Translations under genes and position numbers: made by a program
Shown: positions 1 through 8,895 of the stretch, piece after piece
Position numbering within the stretch: position 1 is the first letter of the stretch
How the letters are laid out: each line of letters begins with the position of its first letter
NCBI RefSeq assembly: GCF_004366375.1
Contig: NZ_SOEF01000005.1
Span: 38,698-102,697, forward strand
Origin: Halanaerobium congolense
Lineage (GTDB): Bacteria > Bacillota > Halanaerobiia > Halanaerobiales > Halanaerobiaceae
Direction: 5' to 3'
Length of the DNA stretch: 64,000 bases
The notes under the pieces: model-generated
The model's input: only the letters and a program-made list of their open reading frames with translations
Database searches by the model: none
What the model was told of the DNA's origin: nothing

Positions 1-206
1 TTCATTCTTTTATAACGAGCTATAACATCACCAATAGAATAAACTCTCACATGCCCCATATGCAAATTACCTGAAGGATATGGAAACATTTCTAAAACAT
101 AATAATTTTCTTTATCGGGATCATCTCCGGTTTTATGTAAATTTAAGTCTTCCCAATTTTTAAGCCACTTTTTCTCTACTTCTTGAAACGGATAATAATC
201 TTGCAA
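1..206 (-). CDS. leuS: Leucyl-tRNA synthetase, N-terminal part
   Basis: This is the first 68 or so codons of a class I leucyl-tRNA synthetase, which charges tRNA-Leu in the cytoplasm. The gene runs off the left edge of the window. The translation contains FPYPSG followed by LHMGHVRVY, which includes the HIGH-type ATP-binding motif and is diagnostic of LeuS. The start is a TTG at 206, chosen because GAGGAGAG lies 7-8 bases upstream and no ATG fits. It is the last gene of the nadD-yqeK-LCP-rsfS-leuS run, a gene order that is common in Firmicutes. Confidence 0.93.
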   Translation of the reverse strand, partial: MQDYYPFQEVEKKWLKNWEDLNLHKTGDDPDKENYYVLEMFPYPSGNLHMGHVRVYSIGDVIARYKRM

Positions 207-277
207 AGATCTTCACTCTCCTCATTTGATTAAAATTTATATATTATTTATTTCTAAATTCTGCTCTATTACTTATA

Positions 278-643
278 TTACTCTTCTTTTTCATCTGTTC
301 GTAGAATTTTTTCAGCATCTGACCATAATCTTTCCAGATCATAATATTCTCTTTCTCTTTTCTGGAAAACATGAACAATTACATCAGCATAGTCAATTAA
401 AATCCATTTGGCATCATTCATACCCGCCATCTTTTTAGGTTCAATTTCTTTTTCGGATAATTTTTCATCAACAGCTCTGGCTATAGCTCTAACCTGCTGA
501 TCAGAATTACCACTGCAGAGCACAAAATAATCTGCAATCACCGTTAAACCCTGAACATTTAAAATTTCTATATCTTCTGCTTTTTTATCATCAGCTGCGT
601 CAGCTGCCATTAATGCAATATCTTTAATACTTAAATCTGACAT
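278..643 (-). CDS. rsfS: Ribosomal silencing factor RsfS
   Basis: A 121-residue protein of the RsfS/YbeB/Iojap family. Known members bind ribosomal protein uL14 on the 50S subunit and block subunit joining when nutrients are short. The conserved core is visible: ADYFVLCSGNSDQQVRAIA near residues 37-55, then the WILIDYADVIVHVF strand and the RERYY-like segment EREYYDLERLW. Length is normal for the family. It sits 14 bases downstream of the LCP gene and upstream of leuS, its usual place, so it is probably cotranscribed. Confidence 0.95.
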   Translation of the reverse strand: MSDLSIKDIALMAADAADDKKAEDIEILNVQGLTVIADYFVLCSGNSDQQVRAIARAVDEKLSEKEIEPKKMAGMNDAKWILIDYADVIVHVFQKREREYYDLERLWSDAEKILRTDEKEE

Positions 644-657
644 TTATTTATTCCTCC

Positions 658-1821
658 TTATACAGACTTTTTGTAGCCTGAACCAACTATAACTTTAATA
701 TTTTTATTTATATGTTCTCCAGAATCTTCAACATATTCAATCTCCCCACTTAATAACTCAGCAATTTGAGAAGCTGTTTCTTCATCATCTTTACTATAGT
801 ATTCTATAATCGAATATTCGTAATTATAATTATCTGCATTACCAATTTCATCAATTTTAAAACCATACTTTTCTAATAACTTGGCTGTATTTGAAGCAGC
901 TCCCGAATCTCCTACCCCATTTAGTACAGTTAACTGATAATCTTTGTTTTTAATATATGATTTATTTCTCACCAAATTTTCTACCATTATATTGGCTTCT
1001 TTTAAATCTGGAACCCAATAACTAATTCCATTAATATATTTTGGTTCCCCTGGAAGCATCTTAGTTTCTATTTGACTTAAATCAATTTCTTTTGCCATAT
1101 TAATAAATGGAGTAATATCCTGGATTGGAATATTAGTATTAATAGTATCGTTAACCTCTTTAATGATACCAGGTATTTTAGTCAAAATAGCAGGTGAAAG
1201 AACTTTAGCAAAAACAGCATCTACAAATTTTTGTTGACGCTCAATTCTTCCAATATCTCCTCTTTCATCACGGTATCTAACATACTGAAGAGCTTTTTTT
1301 CCATTTAAATTTTGCTGACCTGCAGGGATATTAATATACAGACCACCAGCTTTATCAACATAGTTTAAATGACGAGAGACATTAACATTCACTCCACCTA
1401 ATCGATCAATTATTTTTTCAAAACCTTTAAAATCTGTTTCTAAATAATAATCTATATCAATTTTCAGCATTTCTTCTATTGTTTTTTGTGTTAATTCTAT
1501 TCCACCATATACATGAGCTGAATTTAATTTAGTAAAATTTCTTTTGCTTGAGTTAATATAAGTATCTCTTGGCAGAAAAATCAACCCCGCCTCTTTGCTG
1601 TCGACATCTAAACTTATCAAAATAATTGTATCTGCTCTGGAGGCGCCATTGATATTTGAATCATACCCAACTGCAAGTATATTTACTTTATTTTCTGCAA
1701 ATGGTCCTTCTGAAGAAATTTTTGTTAGTTCATCATTCCATAAAAATGCCATGATAACACCAATAATGACCAAAAATATAATTAAAGCAATATATTTCCA
1801 GTCAGTTAGTTTTTCTAACAT
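658..1821 (-). CDS. LytR-CpsA-Psr (LCP) family cell wall glycopolymer transferase
   Basis: A 387-residue membrane-anchored LCP protein. One transmembrane segment covers residues 9-29, the LCP catalytic domain about 45-195, and a LytR C-terminal domain about 285-380. LCP hallmarks are visible: RADTIILISLD, LPRDTYI and GDIGRIERQQKFVDA, which contain the conserved Asp and Arg residues that bind the polyprenyl pyrophosphate and metal. Known family members attach wall polymers to peptidoglycan on the outer face of the membrane. The acceptor polymer here is unknown. It lies 3 bases from yqeK and 14 from rsfS, so it is part of the operon. Confidence 0.9.
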   Translation of the reverse strand: MLEKLTDWKYIALIIFLVIIGVIMAFLWNDELTKISSEGPFAENKVNILAVGYDSNINGASRADTIILISLDVDSKEAGLIFLPRDTYINSSKRNFTKLNSAHVYGGIELTQKTIEEMLKIDIDYYLETDFKGFEKIIDRLGGVNVNVSRHLNYVDKAGGLYINIPAGQQNLNGKKALQYVRYRDERGDIGRIERQQKFVDAVFAKVLSPAILTKIPGIIKEVNDTINTNIPIQDITPFINMAKEIDLSQIETKMLPGEPKYINGISYWVPDLKEANIMVENLVRNKSYIKNKDYQLTVLNGVGDSGAASNTAKLLEKYGFKIDEIGNADNYNYEYSIIEYYSKDDEETASQIAELLSGEIEYVEDSGEHINKNIKVIVGSGYKKSV

Positions 1822-1824
1822 TTA

Positions 1825-2412
1825 TTAATCACTTCTCTTTAATAGTTTATTTCGTAAATCATTTGAATAAGGATGAATAAAATTATCCTGTTCAAGCTGA
1901 TATTTAATAATATTATTGGTTATTAAATATAATCCTAATTCAAAATCTCTTTCAATTTCTTTTCTAATCGTGTTTAAAATAGGAAACTGCCTATCTTCTG
2001 AAATAAAGTCGGCAGCATAAATGACCTGAGCTATTTTTCCCATTTTAGGGTGGCCCAGAGTATGAAAACGTATTGCTTCTAATATTTCTTGATCTTCTAT
2101 CCCAAACTCATTTTTGGCAATTACAGCCCCAGCTGGAGCATGAAGTATTGGAGTTATAGCAGCTTCTAATTCATCAACATTCCACTGAGAATCCTTTAAG
2201 AGCAGCTTTAACTCTTTATCAGTTTTAGATTTTGCAATATCATGCAATAAGGCAGCGATTTTAACCTTATCCTGATTAAGATTTAATTTTTCAGCTAATT
2301 TAACTGCTGATTTTAAAACATATCTGGTATGTTGATACCTTTCTTTTCCTAAAATATTTTTAATTTTTTTTAAATCAAGTTTTTCTAATAAATCTTTATT
2401 AACTAATGACAT
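1825..2412 (-). CDS. yqeK: YqeK-type HD hydrolase (Ap4A hydrolase, symmetrical)
   Basis: A 195-residue HD-domain protein of the YqeK family. Biochemically studied members split diadenosine tetraphosphate into two ADP. Metal-binding motifs are visible: H in YQHTRYVL, HD in AALLHDIAKSK, H in ILHAPAGA, and a late D in IYAADFIS. The length matches the family. The gene follows nadD by 4 bases and precedes the LCP gene by 3 bases, the standard order in Firmicutes. The family assignment is firm, but the substrate is taken from homologues. Confidence 0.9.
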   Translation of the reverse strand: MSLVNKDLLEKLDLKKIKNILGKERYQHTRYVLKSAVKLAEKLNLNQDKVKIAALLHDIAKSKTDKELKLLLKDSQWNVDELEAAITPILHAPAGAVIAKNEFGIEDQEILEAIRFHTLGHPKMGKIAQVIYAADFISEDRQFPILNTIRKEIERDFELGLYLITNNIIKYQLEQDNFIHPYSNDLRNKLLKRSD

Positions 2413-2416
2413 TTAA

Positions 2417-3019
2417 TCACCTGTAAAGATTATTTTTTTCAATGTACTCTCTAATTTTATCTAATGTTAAATAACGAATAGATTTTCCTTTTTTAATTTC
2501 ATCTCTAATAAAAGAAGAAGAAATTTCTATATTTAAACTCTGATATGTAAATATATTTTCTAAATAATCTTCATACTTCTGGTCATTTATAATCTCATTT
2601 AAATTATAACCAGGTCGACTAAATACTATAAATTTAGCTTTAGTTAATAAGTATTCCGAATCTTTCCAGCCAAAAATTTCTGCTAAAGAATCTGCACCTA
2701 TAATAAAAAAGACCTGATCAGCATTAATTTGAGGTACAAACTCTGCTAAAGTTTTTGCAGTATAAGAATATCCATCATTTTTCATTTCCCAGTCTGATAA
2801 AGAAAATCCTTGATTATTATCTACAGCAAATTTCAGCATTGTTAATCTATCTTTATTTGGTGAAATATCCCTATCTTTTTTATGTGGTGGCTTACCAGCA
2901 GGCATAAATATGATCTTAGATAACCCAAAATAATTTTTAATCTGCTCAGCTAAAATAAAATGTCCTTGATGGGGAGGATCAAAAGTCCCTCCAAAAATAG
3001 CCATTCTTTTTTTTGACAT
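2417..3019 (-). CDS. nadD: Nicotinate-nucleotide adenylyltransferase
   Basis: NadD transfers AMP to nicotinate mononucleotide in NAD biosynthesis. The nucleotidyltransferase signature GGTFDPPHQGH is at the N terminus, and the second signature, SSSFIRDEI, is near residue 175. I place the start at the ATG at 3019 because GAGGTG lies 6 bases upstream. An in-frame ATG at 3040 would add seven residues but its GGTG is too close. The product is about 200 residues, normal for NadD. It is the first gene of the five-gene core operon. Confidence 0.92.
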   Translation of the reverse strand: MSKKRMAIFGGTFDPPHQGHFILAEQIKNYFGLSKIIFMPAGKPPHKKDRDISPNKDRLTMLKFAVDNNQGFSLSDWEMKNDGYSYTAKTLAEFVPQINADQVFFIIGADSLAEIFGWKDSEYLLTKAKFIVFSRPGYNLNEIINDQKYEDYLENIFTYQSLNIEISSSFIRDEIKKGKSIRYLTLDKIREYIEKNNLYR

Positions 3020-3049
3020 ATTTTTCACCTCTAATTTCATACACCTTTA

Positions 3050-3078
3050 ATTATAAATTATTTTATCAGTGCTTGCAA
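3050..3078 (-). promoter_or_regulatory. Sigma-A-type promoter for nadD operon
   Basis: On the minus strand, TTGCAA (3073-3078) and TATAAT (3050-3055) are separated by exactly 17 bases, just upstream of nadD. This should drive nadD-yqeK-LCP-rsfS-leuS. Confidence 0.7.
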
Positions 3079-3160
3079 GTTAAATAACTATTAAAAAAAG
3101 GAGTTTTAATCTTTAAATAGAACTTGTATAGTAATAAATAAAAAATATGGAGGTTTTAAA

Positions 3161-3679
3161 ATGTTATATAAATTTAAAAAGAAAAGTCCTAAAATTGCAG
3201 AAAACACTTTTATTGCTCCAGGTAGTCACATAATTGGAGATGTAGAAATAGCTGAACACAGCAGTATTTGGTATAATACTGTTCTTAGAGGAGATATTAA
3301 AAAAATTAAAATTGGAAAGTATTCTAATATCCAGGAAAACTCTACTGTTCATGTTGAAAACAATTTAGGTGTTGAGATTGGAGATTATGTAACAATTGGC
3401 CATAATGCAGTGATCCATGCCTGCAAAATTGGAAATAATTCACTCATTGGAATGAATGCTACTATTTTAAGTGGAGCTGAAATTGGAAAAGGATCAATTG
3501 TAGGAGCAGGTGCTGTAGTTCCGGAAAACACAGTCATCCCGCCCGCAAGTCTGGTTTTGGGCATACCGGCTAAGGTGGTACGCAGCATTACTAAAGAGAA
3601 AATAATTGAATTAAAACAGCATGCTCTACAGTATGTTGACCTTGCTGCAGAACAAGAAACCATTGAAAAAATCAAATAA
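3161..3679 (+). CDS. Gamma-carbonic anhydrase family hexapeptide-repeat protein
   Basis: A 172-residue left-handed beta-helix protein of the gamma-carbonic anhydrase/PaaY/YrdA family. It shows repeated [LIV]GxxxxI hexapeptides from about residue 20 to 135. The metal-ligand positions typical of the family are seen in NSTVHVE, IGHNAVIHACKIG and the GMNA turn. Members bind zinc or iron as trimers, and carbonic anhydrase activity has been shown for only some of them. The start ATG has GGAGG 7 bases upstream. The gene is transcribed alone, opposite to nadD, and ends in a strong terminator. Confidence 0.85.
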   Translation: MLYKFKKKSPKIAENTFIAPGSHIIGDVEIAEHSSIWYNTVLRGDIKKIKIGKYSNIQENSTVHVENNLGVEIGDYVTIGHNAVIHACKIGNNSLIGMNATILSGAEIGKGSIVGAGAVVPENTVIPPASLVLGIPAKVVRSITKEKIIELKQHALQYVDLAAEQETIEKIK

Positions 3680-3687
3680 ATATAAGC

Positions 3688-3733
3688 AGCAGGCTGAGAT
3701 TTTTTATAATTCTACAGCCTGCTTTTTCTTTTT
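3688..3733 (+). terminator. Rho-independent terminator
   Basis: AGCAGGCTG (3688-3696) pairs perfectly with CAGCCTGCT (3715-3723), followed by TTTTCTTTTT. It lies just after the hexapeptide-repeat gene. Confidence 0.85.
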
Positions 3734-3782
3734 GATTTATTTAAAAATTACATTTTAGATGAGTTTCCATTTTTTAAATTTA

Positions 3783-6179
3783 TTATTCAAAAATCTGTTT
3801 GGCAATTTCTGCTGCCTCTTTTGCATCTCTGGCATAAAAATCAGCTTCGATCATATCTGCATAATCTGCTGTCAATACTGCCCCACCTACCATAATTTTC
3901 GTCTCTGGACATATTTCACGTACTTTTTTAATTGTTTTTTCCATATTTTTTACTGTTGTTGTCATTAGAGCACTTAAACCTAAAAGTTTTATTTTATTTA
4001 CCTTTACTGTACTAACTATTTCTTTAATATTAACATTTTTACCTAAATCGATTATCTGATATCCATAATTTTCTAAAACAGTTTTGACAATGTTTTTACC
4101 AATATCATGGACATCACCTTTTACTGTTGCCATTATAATTTTTCCTTTAGAAATATCTCTACCACCTGTCCGGGCCATCTCTGCTTTTAAAACGGCAAAA
4201 GCTTCTTTTACAGTTTCTGCAGATTGAACCAACTGTGGTAAAAATATTTCTCCTTTTTCATAGCGTTCTCCAACGATATCAAGAGCAGGAATTAAATACT
4301 CATTTACTACTTCTATAGCTTTCTTTTCTTTTAATACTGCCTCAGTTAATCGAGCAGCTTCACTCTTTAGTCCCTTAATAATTACCGACTGCAGATCTTT
4401 TTCTTCACTCTCGTTTTTTATTTCTTTAGCAGAGTTAGCAGAGCCACTTTTATTTTCTGTTTCAGCCATATACTCAATATAGTCAGCGGCCCCCTGATCA
4501 ATATTATTTAAAACTGCAGCTGCTTTAACATCCGCCATCATTTCATTATCATTTGGATCAATAATTGGCAAATTTAAGCCCTGGTAAAGGGCCATTGATA
4601 AAAAAGTCCTATTCAAAACAGGTCGAGCCGGTAAGCCAAACGAAACATTAGAGACTCCGAGAGTTGTTTTAACACCAAGTTTTTCTTTGACCATATTTAA
4701 AGCTTTGAGAGTTTCCTTAACACCTTCCTGCTGGGCGGATGCTGTTAAAGTCAGACAGTCAATAATAATCTTATCTCTGCTAATTCCAAATTCAGCTGCT
4801 TTATTAACAATTCTTTCAGCAACTGCAAAACGACCTGCAGCAGTATCCGGTATCCCATTATCATCCATGGTCAGACCAATAACAGCTGCTCCATATTTTT
4901 TGACCGCCGGCAGAGTTTTCTCCAGCACTTCAGCCTCTCCGTTAACTGAATTGACAATTGCTGTCCCGTTATAATATCTTAAGGCCGCTTCTATTACCTC
5001 CGGGTCACTGGAATCAATCTGTAAAGGAACATCTAAGATACCCTGCAGCTCTTTAATTAATCTAACCATTATTTCCTTTTCATCGATATCAGGTAAACCA
5101 ATGTTAACATCTAAAATATTTGCCCCTGCATCTACTTCTTCTACAGCAACCTTAAGAATATAGTCTAAATCACCATTTCTTAAGGCATCTTTAAAGGCAG
5201 CTTTACCGGTTGGATTAATTCTTTCTCCAACCACATTAACTCCAGCCAGATCGACAGACTGAGAGGGAGAACAGACAAGACTTTCTTTTATAACTTCTCG
5301 CTCTTTGACTTTTTTGTTTTTTAAATTCTCTGCTATTAAAGATATAAATTCTTCATTAGTACCACAGCAACCTCCAATAACCGCCAGTCCTTTTTCGTAA
5401 AGTCGGGCTAACGGTTTAAAATATTCCGCTGGAGAGATCTTAAATACTGTTTCTCCATTCTCCATTACTGGCAAACCAGCATTTGCCTGCATAATAACCG
5501 GAAGTTTAGAATATTGAAGCACCTCTTCAACCAGAGGTTCCAATTTTTCCGGTCCCAGAGAGCAGTTGAGTCCAATTCCATCTACTCCCAGTCCTTCCAG
5601 TACAGAAATCATGGAGCGGATACTGCCACCGGTAAAAGTTCTACCGTCTTCTTCAAAAGTCAGGGTACAAAATACGGGCAGATTTGAATTTTCTTTAGCT
5701 GCCAGGACAGCCGCCCGGGCTTCATAAAGATCAGCTATTGTTTCTATATGTATTAGATCAGCTCCGGCTTCAACTCCGACCAGTACCTGCTGCTGATAAA
5801 GATTGTAAGCCTCATCAAAGGTCAGACTGCCCATTGGTTCTAATAGTTCTCCTAAAGGACCCATATCTAAGGCTACAGCTGCCTCGATTCCTGATTCTAC
5901 AACAGCTCTGCGGGCATTTTCTACTGCAGCTGAAATAACTTCTTCCACAGAATAATCTATTTCTTCCATTTTTAAGGCATTGGCCCCAAAGGTATTGGTA
6001 GTTAAAATTTCAGCTCCAGCCTTCAAATAGCTTTTATGGATCTCAACAATTTCCTTACTTTTTTCTATATTTAATTTTTCTGGCACATCTCCAGCTTTTA
6101 AACCCCGCTGCTGCAGTACTGTTCCCATGGCTCCATCAAATAAAATAACTTCTTTTCCCAGTCTATCCTTTAGCTCCAC
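3783..6179 (-). CDS. metH: Cobalamin-dependent methionine synthase without activation domain
   Basis: A 798-residue methionine synthase that moves the methyl group of methyl-tetrahydrofolate to homocysteine via cobalamin. Domains in order are homocysteine-binding (about 1-290, with GLNCS and GGCCGTN supplying zinc-ligand cysteines), pterin-binding (about 310-570, with VVGERINPTGK), the B12 cap (about 600-690), and B12-binding (about 690-798, with the DVHDIGKNIV cobalt-ligand motif). The C-terminal AdoMet reactivation domain of E. coli MetH is missing and is encoded by the next gene upstream. The start is a GTG with AAAGGGG 7 bases before it. The gene belongs to the SAM-riboswitch operon. Confidence 0.93.
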   Translation of the reverse strand: MELKDRLGKEVILFDGAMGTVLQQRGLKAGDVPEKLNIEKSKEIVEIHKSYLKAGAEILTTNTFGANALKMEEIDYSVEEVISAAVENARRAVVESGIEAAVALDMGPLGELLEPMGSLTFDEAYNLYQQQVLVGVEAGADLIHIETIADLYEARAAVLAAKENSNLPVFCTLTFEEDGRTFTGGSIRSMISVLEGLGVDGIGLNCSLGPEKLEPLVEEVLQYSKLPVIMQANAGLPVMENGETVFKISPAEYFKPLARLYEKGLAVIGGCCGTNEEFISLIAENLKNKKVKEREVIKESLVCSPSQSVDLAGVNVVGERINPTGKAAFKDALRNGDLDYILKVAVEEVDAGANILDVNIGLPDIDEKEIMVRLIKELQGILDVPLQIDSSDPEVIEAALRYYNGTAIVNSVNGEAEVLEKTLPAVKKYGAAVIGLTMDDNGIPDTAAGRFAVAERIVNKAAEFGISRDKIIIDCLTLTASAQQEGVKETLKALNMVKEKLGVKTTLGVSNVSFGLPARPVLNRTFLSMALYQGLNLPIIDPNDNEMMADVKAAAVLNNIDQGAADYIEYMAETENKSGSANSAKEIKNESEEKDLQSVIIKGLKSEAARLTEAVLKEKKAIEVVNEYLIPALDIVGERYEKGEIFLPQLVQSAETVKEAFAVLKAEMARTGGRDISKGKIIMATVKGDVHDIGKNIVKTVLENYGYQIIDLGKNVNIKEIVSTVKVNKIKLLGLSALMTTTVKNMEKTIKKVREICPETKIMVGGAVLTADYADMIEADFYARDAKEAAEIAKQIFE

Positions 6180-6918
6180 AGTAAATCCCCTTTCTTCTCA
6201 GCTCACAGTCTTCGTATAGAAGACAGTTTTGACAGTGTCTTGACTCAAATTCAAGATCTCTCTCTTCTAAATTATCATCTTTTCTAACTGAATTTAAATT
6301 TTCTTGACTCTGCTGCTCTTCTTCTCCCTTTTCTGCAATAACTCCGATTATTGCTGTTACTGATTTAGTCGGATGTAACATATTATATTTGGAAGCAGTT
6401 AAACCAATTTTTTTTGGTGCATTTAAAATTCTTAAAATTTCTTTTTGAATATCAATTCCAAGGTCTCCATAACCCGGACTGTAGCGAAAAGTTATAGCTT
6501 CATTTCCTGCTGCCAGTACTTTTTCTTTGATCTCTTTTTCAACCTGATCACAGCCCGCTTCAATGGCCGTGGTGGCACAGGCATCAAAGATCATCGATTT
6601 TGTAACTGAAACTTTTTCATAATAGGAAATTTTTTTATCGACTTGTGCTCCCAGGGTAGCAGCCATTATATATATTTCTTTGGAATTACTCAGATGTTTT
6701 TTAATACTTTTCCCTTTCAAAGTCAGAGTTGTACCCCTGACCTTTACTCCATCCTCATTTAGTTTAATCGGGAACTTACGGTAAAGATAACGAAAATTAA
6801 TCAAATCCTTAATTTCAGCTGTCGCTTCTTTAATTAAACGATTAATATTATCATCTTTTAAATCTTTTGAAGTCTGTAAATACCTTAAAACTTCGGTTCT
6901 TTCAATTTCTAATTCCAT
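6163..6918 (-). CDS. Stand-alone methionine synthase activation-domain protein
   Basis: About 251 residues related to the AdoMet-dependent reactivation domain of MetH. Family features include the RYSPGYGD segment, which binds AdoMet in E. coli MetH, and the following LNAPKKIGLTAS and MLHPTKSVTAIIGV. The C terminus has a cysteine cluster (CQNCLLYEDCELRRKGIYC) that may bind a metal or iron-sulfur centre. I prefer the ATG at 6918, one base after the metF stop and 9 bases from AAGG, over the ATG at 6939. It overlaps the start of metH by 17 bases, which suggests translational coupling. Its likely role is reductive remethylation of oxidised cobalamin on MetH. Confidence 0.88.
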   Translation of the reverse strand: MELEIERTEVLRYLQTSKDLKDDNINRLIKEATAEIKDLINFRYLYRKFPIKLNEDGVKVRGTTLTLKGKSIKKHLSNSKEIYIMAATLGAQVDKKISYYEKVSVTKSMIFDACATTAIEAGCDQVEKEIKEKVLAAGNEAITFRYSPGYGDLGIDIQKEILRILNAPKKIGLTASKYNMLHPTKSVTAIIGVIAEKGEEEQQSQENLNSVRKDDNLEERDLEFESRHCQNCLLYEDCELRRKGIYCGAKG

Positions 6919-6919
6919 T

Positions 6920-7807
6920 TTAATCAGCCTTTTTTCCATTTATATGAGTAATCAAAGATCCAACTGCCTCTTTAATTCTACGGGCAACATAGGGGTTGTT
7001 CATTGTATAAAGGTGGATTCCATCTACCTCACTAGAAATTAAATCAACTATCTGCTCGACTGCATAGGCAATCCCGGCATCTCGAAGCGCTTCAGGATTA
7101 TCCTCGTATTTATCTAATATTTTTTGAAATTTCTTTGGAAAATATGCATCAGATAATTCAATAATTCTTCCTACCTGTTTTTTATTAATAACCGGCATAA
7201 TTCCTGCTTCAATTGGGACATTAATACCTTTTTTTTCTGCTTTATTGCGAAATTTATAAAAAAGTGAGTTATCAAAGAACATCTGTGAAATTAAATAATC
7301 AACTCCAAAATCTACCTTTTGTTTTAAATATTCAAGATCCTGTTCTAAACTATCTGTTTCTAAATGTCCTTCCGGATAACAGGCAGCAGCTACTCCAAAA
7401 TCATTATTTTTATTTATATGTTCAACCAGCTGATAGGCATAATTATAATCACCAATAGCCTCACCATCTACCTGTTTATCTCCTCTTAAAGCCAGAATGT
7501 TTTCTATGTTTTTACTCTCCAGACGGGCCAGAATTTTATTTAATGTCTCCTGATCAGAATTGATACAGGTTAAATGGGCTAGAGCTTCTACATCATATTT
7601 TTCTTTGATGATTGAAGAAAGCTCACAGGTTCTATTTTTTCTAAGCCCTCCACCAGCTCCATAGGTGACACTGATATAATCCGGGTCAATATCCTTTAAT
7701 TCTTCTAGGGTTTGGTAAATATTTTCGATTGGTACATCAGGTCTGGGCGGGAAAACTTCCAGCGAAAATACTACTTCTTTTTCCTCAAAAATATTTTTAA
7801 TCTTCAT
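6920..7807 (-). CDS. metF: 5,10-Methylenetetrahydrofolate reductase
   Basis: A 295-residue MetF, which reduces methylene-THF to methyl-THF using FAD and supplies the methyl donor for MetH. Recognisable parts are FSLEVFPPRPD at the N terminus, ISVTYGAGGGLR, ALAHLTC, the ALRGD loop, and GVAAACYPEGH. Length is normal for the family. GAGGAGG precedes the ATG by 6 bases. It is the first gene of the riboswitch-controlled operon and ends one base before the reactivation protein starts. Confidence 0.95.
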   Translation of the reverse strand: MKIKNIFEEKEVVFSLEVFPPRPDVPIENIYQTLEELKDIDPDYISVTYGAGGGLRKNRTCELSSIIKEKYDVEALAHLTCINSDQETLNKILARLESKNIENILALRGDKQVDGEAIGDYNYAYQLVEHINKNNDFGVAAACYPEGHLETDSLEQDLEYLKQKVDFGVDYLISQMFFDNSLFYKFRNKAEKKGINVPIEAGIMPVINKKQVGRIIELSDAYFPKKFQKILDKYEDNPEALRDAGIAYAVEQIVDLISSEVDGIHLYTMNNPYVARRIKEAVGSLITHINGKKAD

Positions 7808-7909
7808 TTTTATCCTCCTCGAGCTGCTCTACTGCTATTTAAATTATTTAGTTATAGCTCCTGCTAATAATTGCTTTCTTTACTCACTACTTGTTGTTGA
7901 AAAATATCA

Positions 7910-7945
7910 TAAAAACAAAAATCCACTTCCTGAGTAGAAGTGGAG
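7910..7945 (-). terminator. Riboswitch-controlled terminator upstream of metF
   Basis: On the minus strand TCCACTTC pairs with GAAGTGGA around a 7-base loop and is followed by TTTTTGTTTTT. It lies 11 bases after the SAM-I aptamer. AGTAG at the aptamer's 3' flank could pair with CTACT in the terminator loop to form the alternative antiterminator. Confidence 0.85.
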
Positions 7946-7955
7946 TACACAACTA

Positions 7956-8056
7956 CTTATCTTTCAGGCTCAACCTGCTGGATTTAGCACCGGGCAGTAT
8001 ATAACTGCTGGTTGCCGGGTTTCGCAGGGCCAGATCCCTCCACCACTCTTGATAAG
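7956..8056 (-). promoter_or_regulatory. SAM-I (S-box) riboswitch aptamer
   Basis: On the minus strand this 101-base segment has the S-box core. The P1 stem is CTTATC at the start and GATAAG at the end. Between them are AGAGTGGTGGAGGGA, CTGGCCC, GAAACCCGGCAACC and GGTGCTAAATCCAGCAGG. These are hallmark SAM-I elements (kink-turn, pseudoknot and SAM pocket). With a terminator directly downstream, SAM should switch off the metF-reactivase-metH operon by early termination. Confidence 0.95.
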
Positions 8057-8076
8057 ACAATATTCTATTTTTAATC

Positions 8077-8105
8077 ACTTTACCATATTAAAAGATTTGT
8101 GTCAA
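8077..8105 (-). promoter_or_regulatory. Promoter of the SAM-I-controlled met operon
   Basis: TTGACA (8100-8105) and TAAAGT (8077-8082) on the minus strand are 17 bases apart and lie about 20 bases before the riboswitch begins. It sits immediately downstream of the stop of the membrane-protein gene at 8111. Confidence 0.75.
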
Positions 8106-8110
8106 GAAAT

Positions 8111-8863
8111 TTAATCCCTGGCCAGCTCAGAATAACCTGCTTCTTTTAAATCATTTAGTATTTCAATTAGATCAATTAAATGAGCTGCTGCTGATTGTTT
8201 ACCAGCATTTTGATAATATTCTCGGTGTGTTTTTAAAAATTCACTCTTTTCATACTGCCTGATGGAACTTCCGAGATCTTTAAGGGAGGTATGGAGATCA
8301 ATTAACTGAGAAACAAGCTCTGGAGCCAAATATTCAGAATATTTCATGTTTATGACTTCCCAGATATCTTCAGCTTTTTCATCAAAATAATCATAATTAT
8401 CTTCAGTAAAAAATACTTCTATATTTAAACGGCTTAACACTTCTTCTTCTGATAAATTTTCCAGCTCATTTAAAAACTCTGCTCTTTTTGTACTTAAAAT
8501 TTTCGCATTCTGATCATGATCCTGGCTGCTAAAATCAACATCTGCTTCAAAGCTAAAGGCTCTGGTAGCAATTCCATCCCGCAGACGATTAATATTGCGG
8601 CTAATTAAATAGTCAATATCGACATGAACAATCTCCCATAATTTATTTTTTGATCTAACCAGGAGGGTATCGATGATAAAGAGAGTAAAGGCTACCCCGA
8701 CTAATTCCGAAAAAAGATTTAAAGAAAGATCCGGGCTGTATTTCCGCATTCTCCAGACAAAAAATAGACTAAAAACAACTGTTAAAAAAACAATTACCGG
8801 AATATCTGATTTTTCCAGCAGCTTTGAATTGAGTTTTTCTCTGAGAGTCTTTTTCTTCTGCAC
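8111..8863 (-). CDS. Hypothetical membrane protein with two N-terminal helices
   Basis: A 250-residue protein that I do not recognise. Two hydrophobic helices are visible near residues 20-38 and 48-66, followed by an acidic, helical, soluble part of about 180 residues. There is no signal peptide and no clear catalytic motif. The start is a GTG with AGGAGG 9 bases upstream. It is the last gene before the methionine operon, with its own stop just before that operon's promoter, so a functional link to methionine is not implied. A cytoplasmic regulatory or scaffold role is possible but unsupported. Confidence 0.7.
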   Translation of the reverse strand: MQKKKTLREKLNSKLLEKSDIPVIVFLTVVFSLFFVWRMRKYSPDLSLNLFSELVGVAFTLFIIDTLLVRSKNKLWEIVHVDIDYLISRNINRLRDGIATRAFSFEADVDFSSQDHDQNAKILSTKRAEFLNELENLSEEEVLSRLNIEVFFTEDNYDYFDEKAEDIWEVINMKYSEYLAPELVSQLIDLHTSLKDLGSSIRQYEKSEFLKTHREYYQNAGKQSAAAHLIDLIEILNDLKEAGYSELARD

Positions 8864-8895
8864 TGTATTAACCTCCTACTAAAATTTTGACCTAT

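Noticed and set aside
4687..4974. Plus-strand frames opposite metH, hsdR, cadA and the transposase genes
   Set aside because: These mirror conserved genes on the other strand, have no RBS and low-complexity translations. They are shadows.
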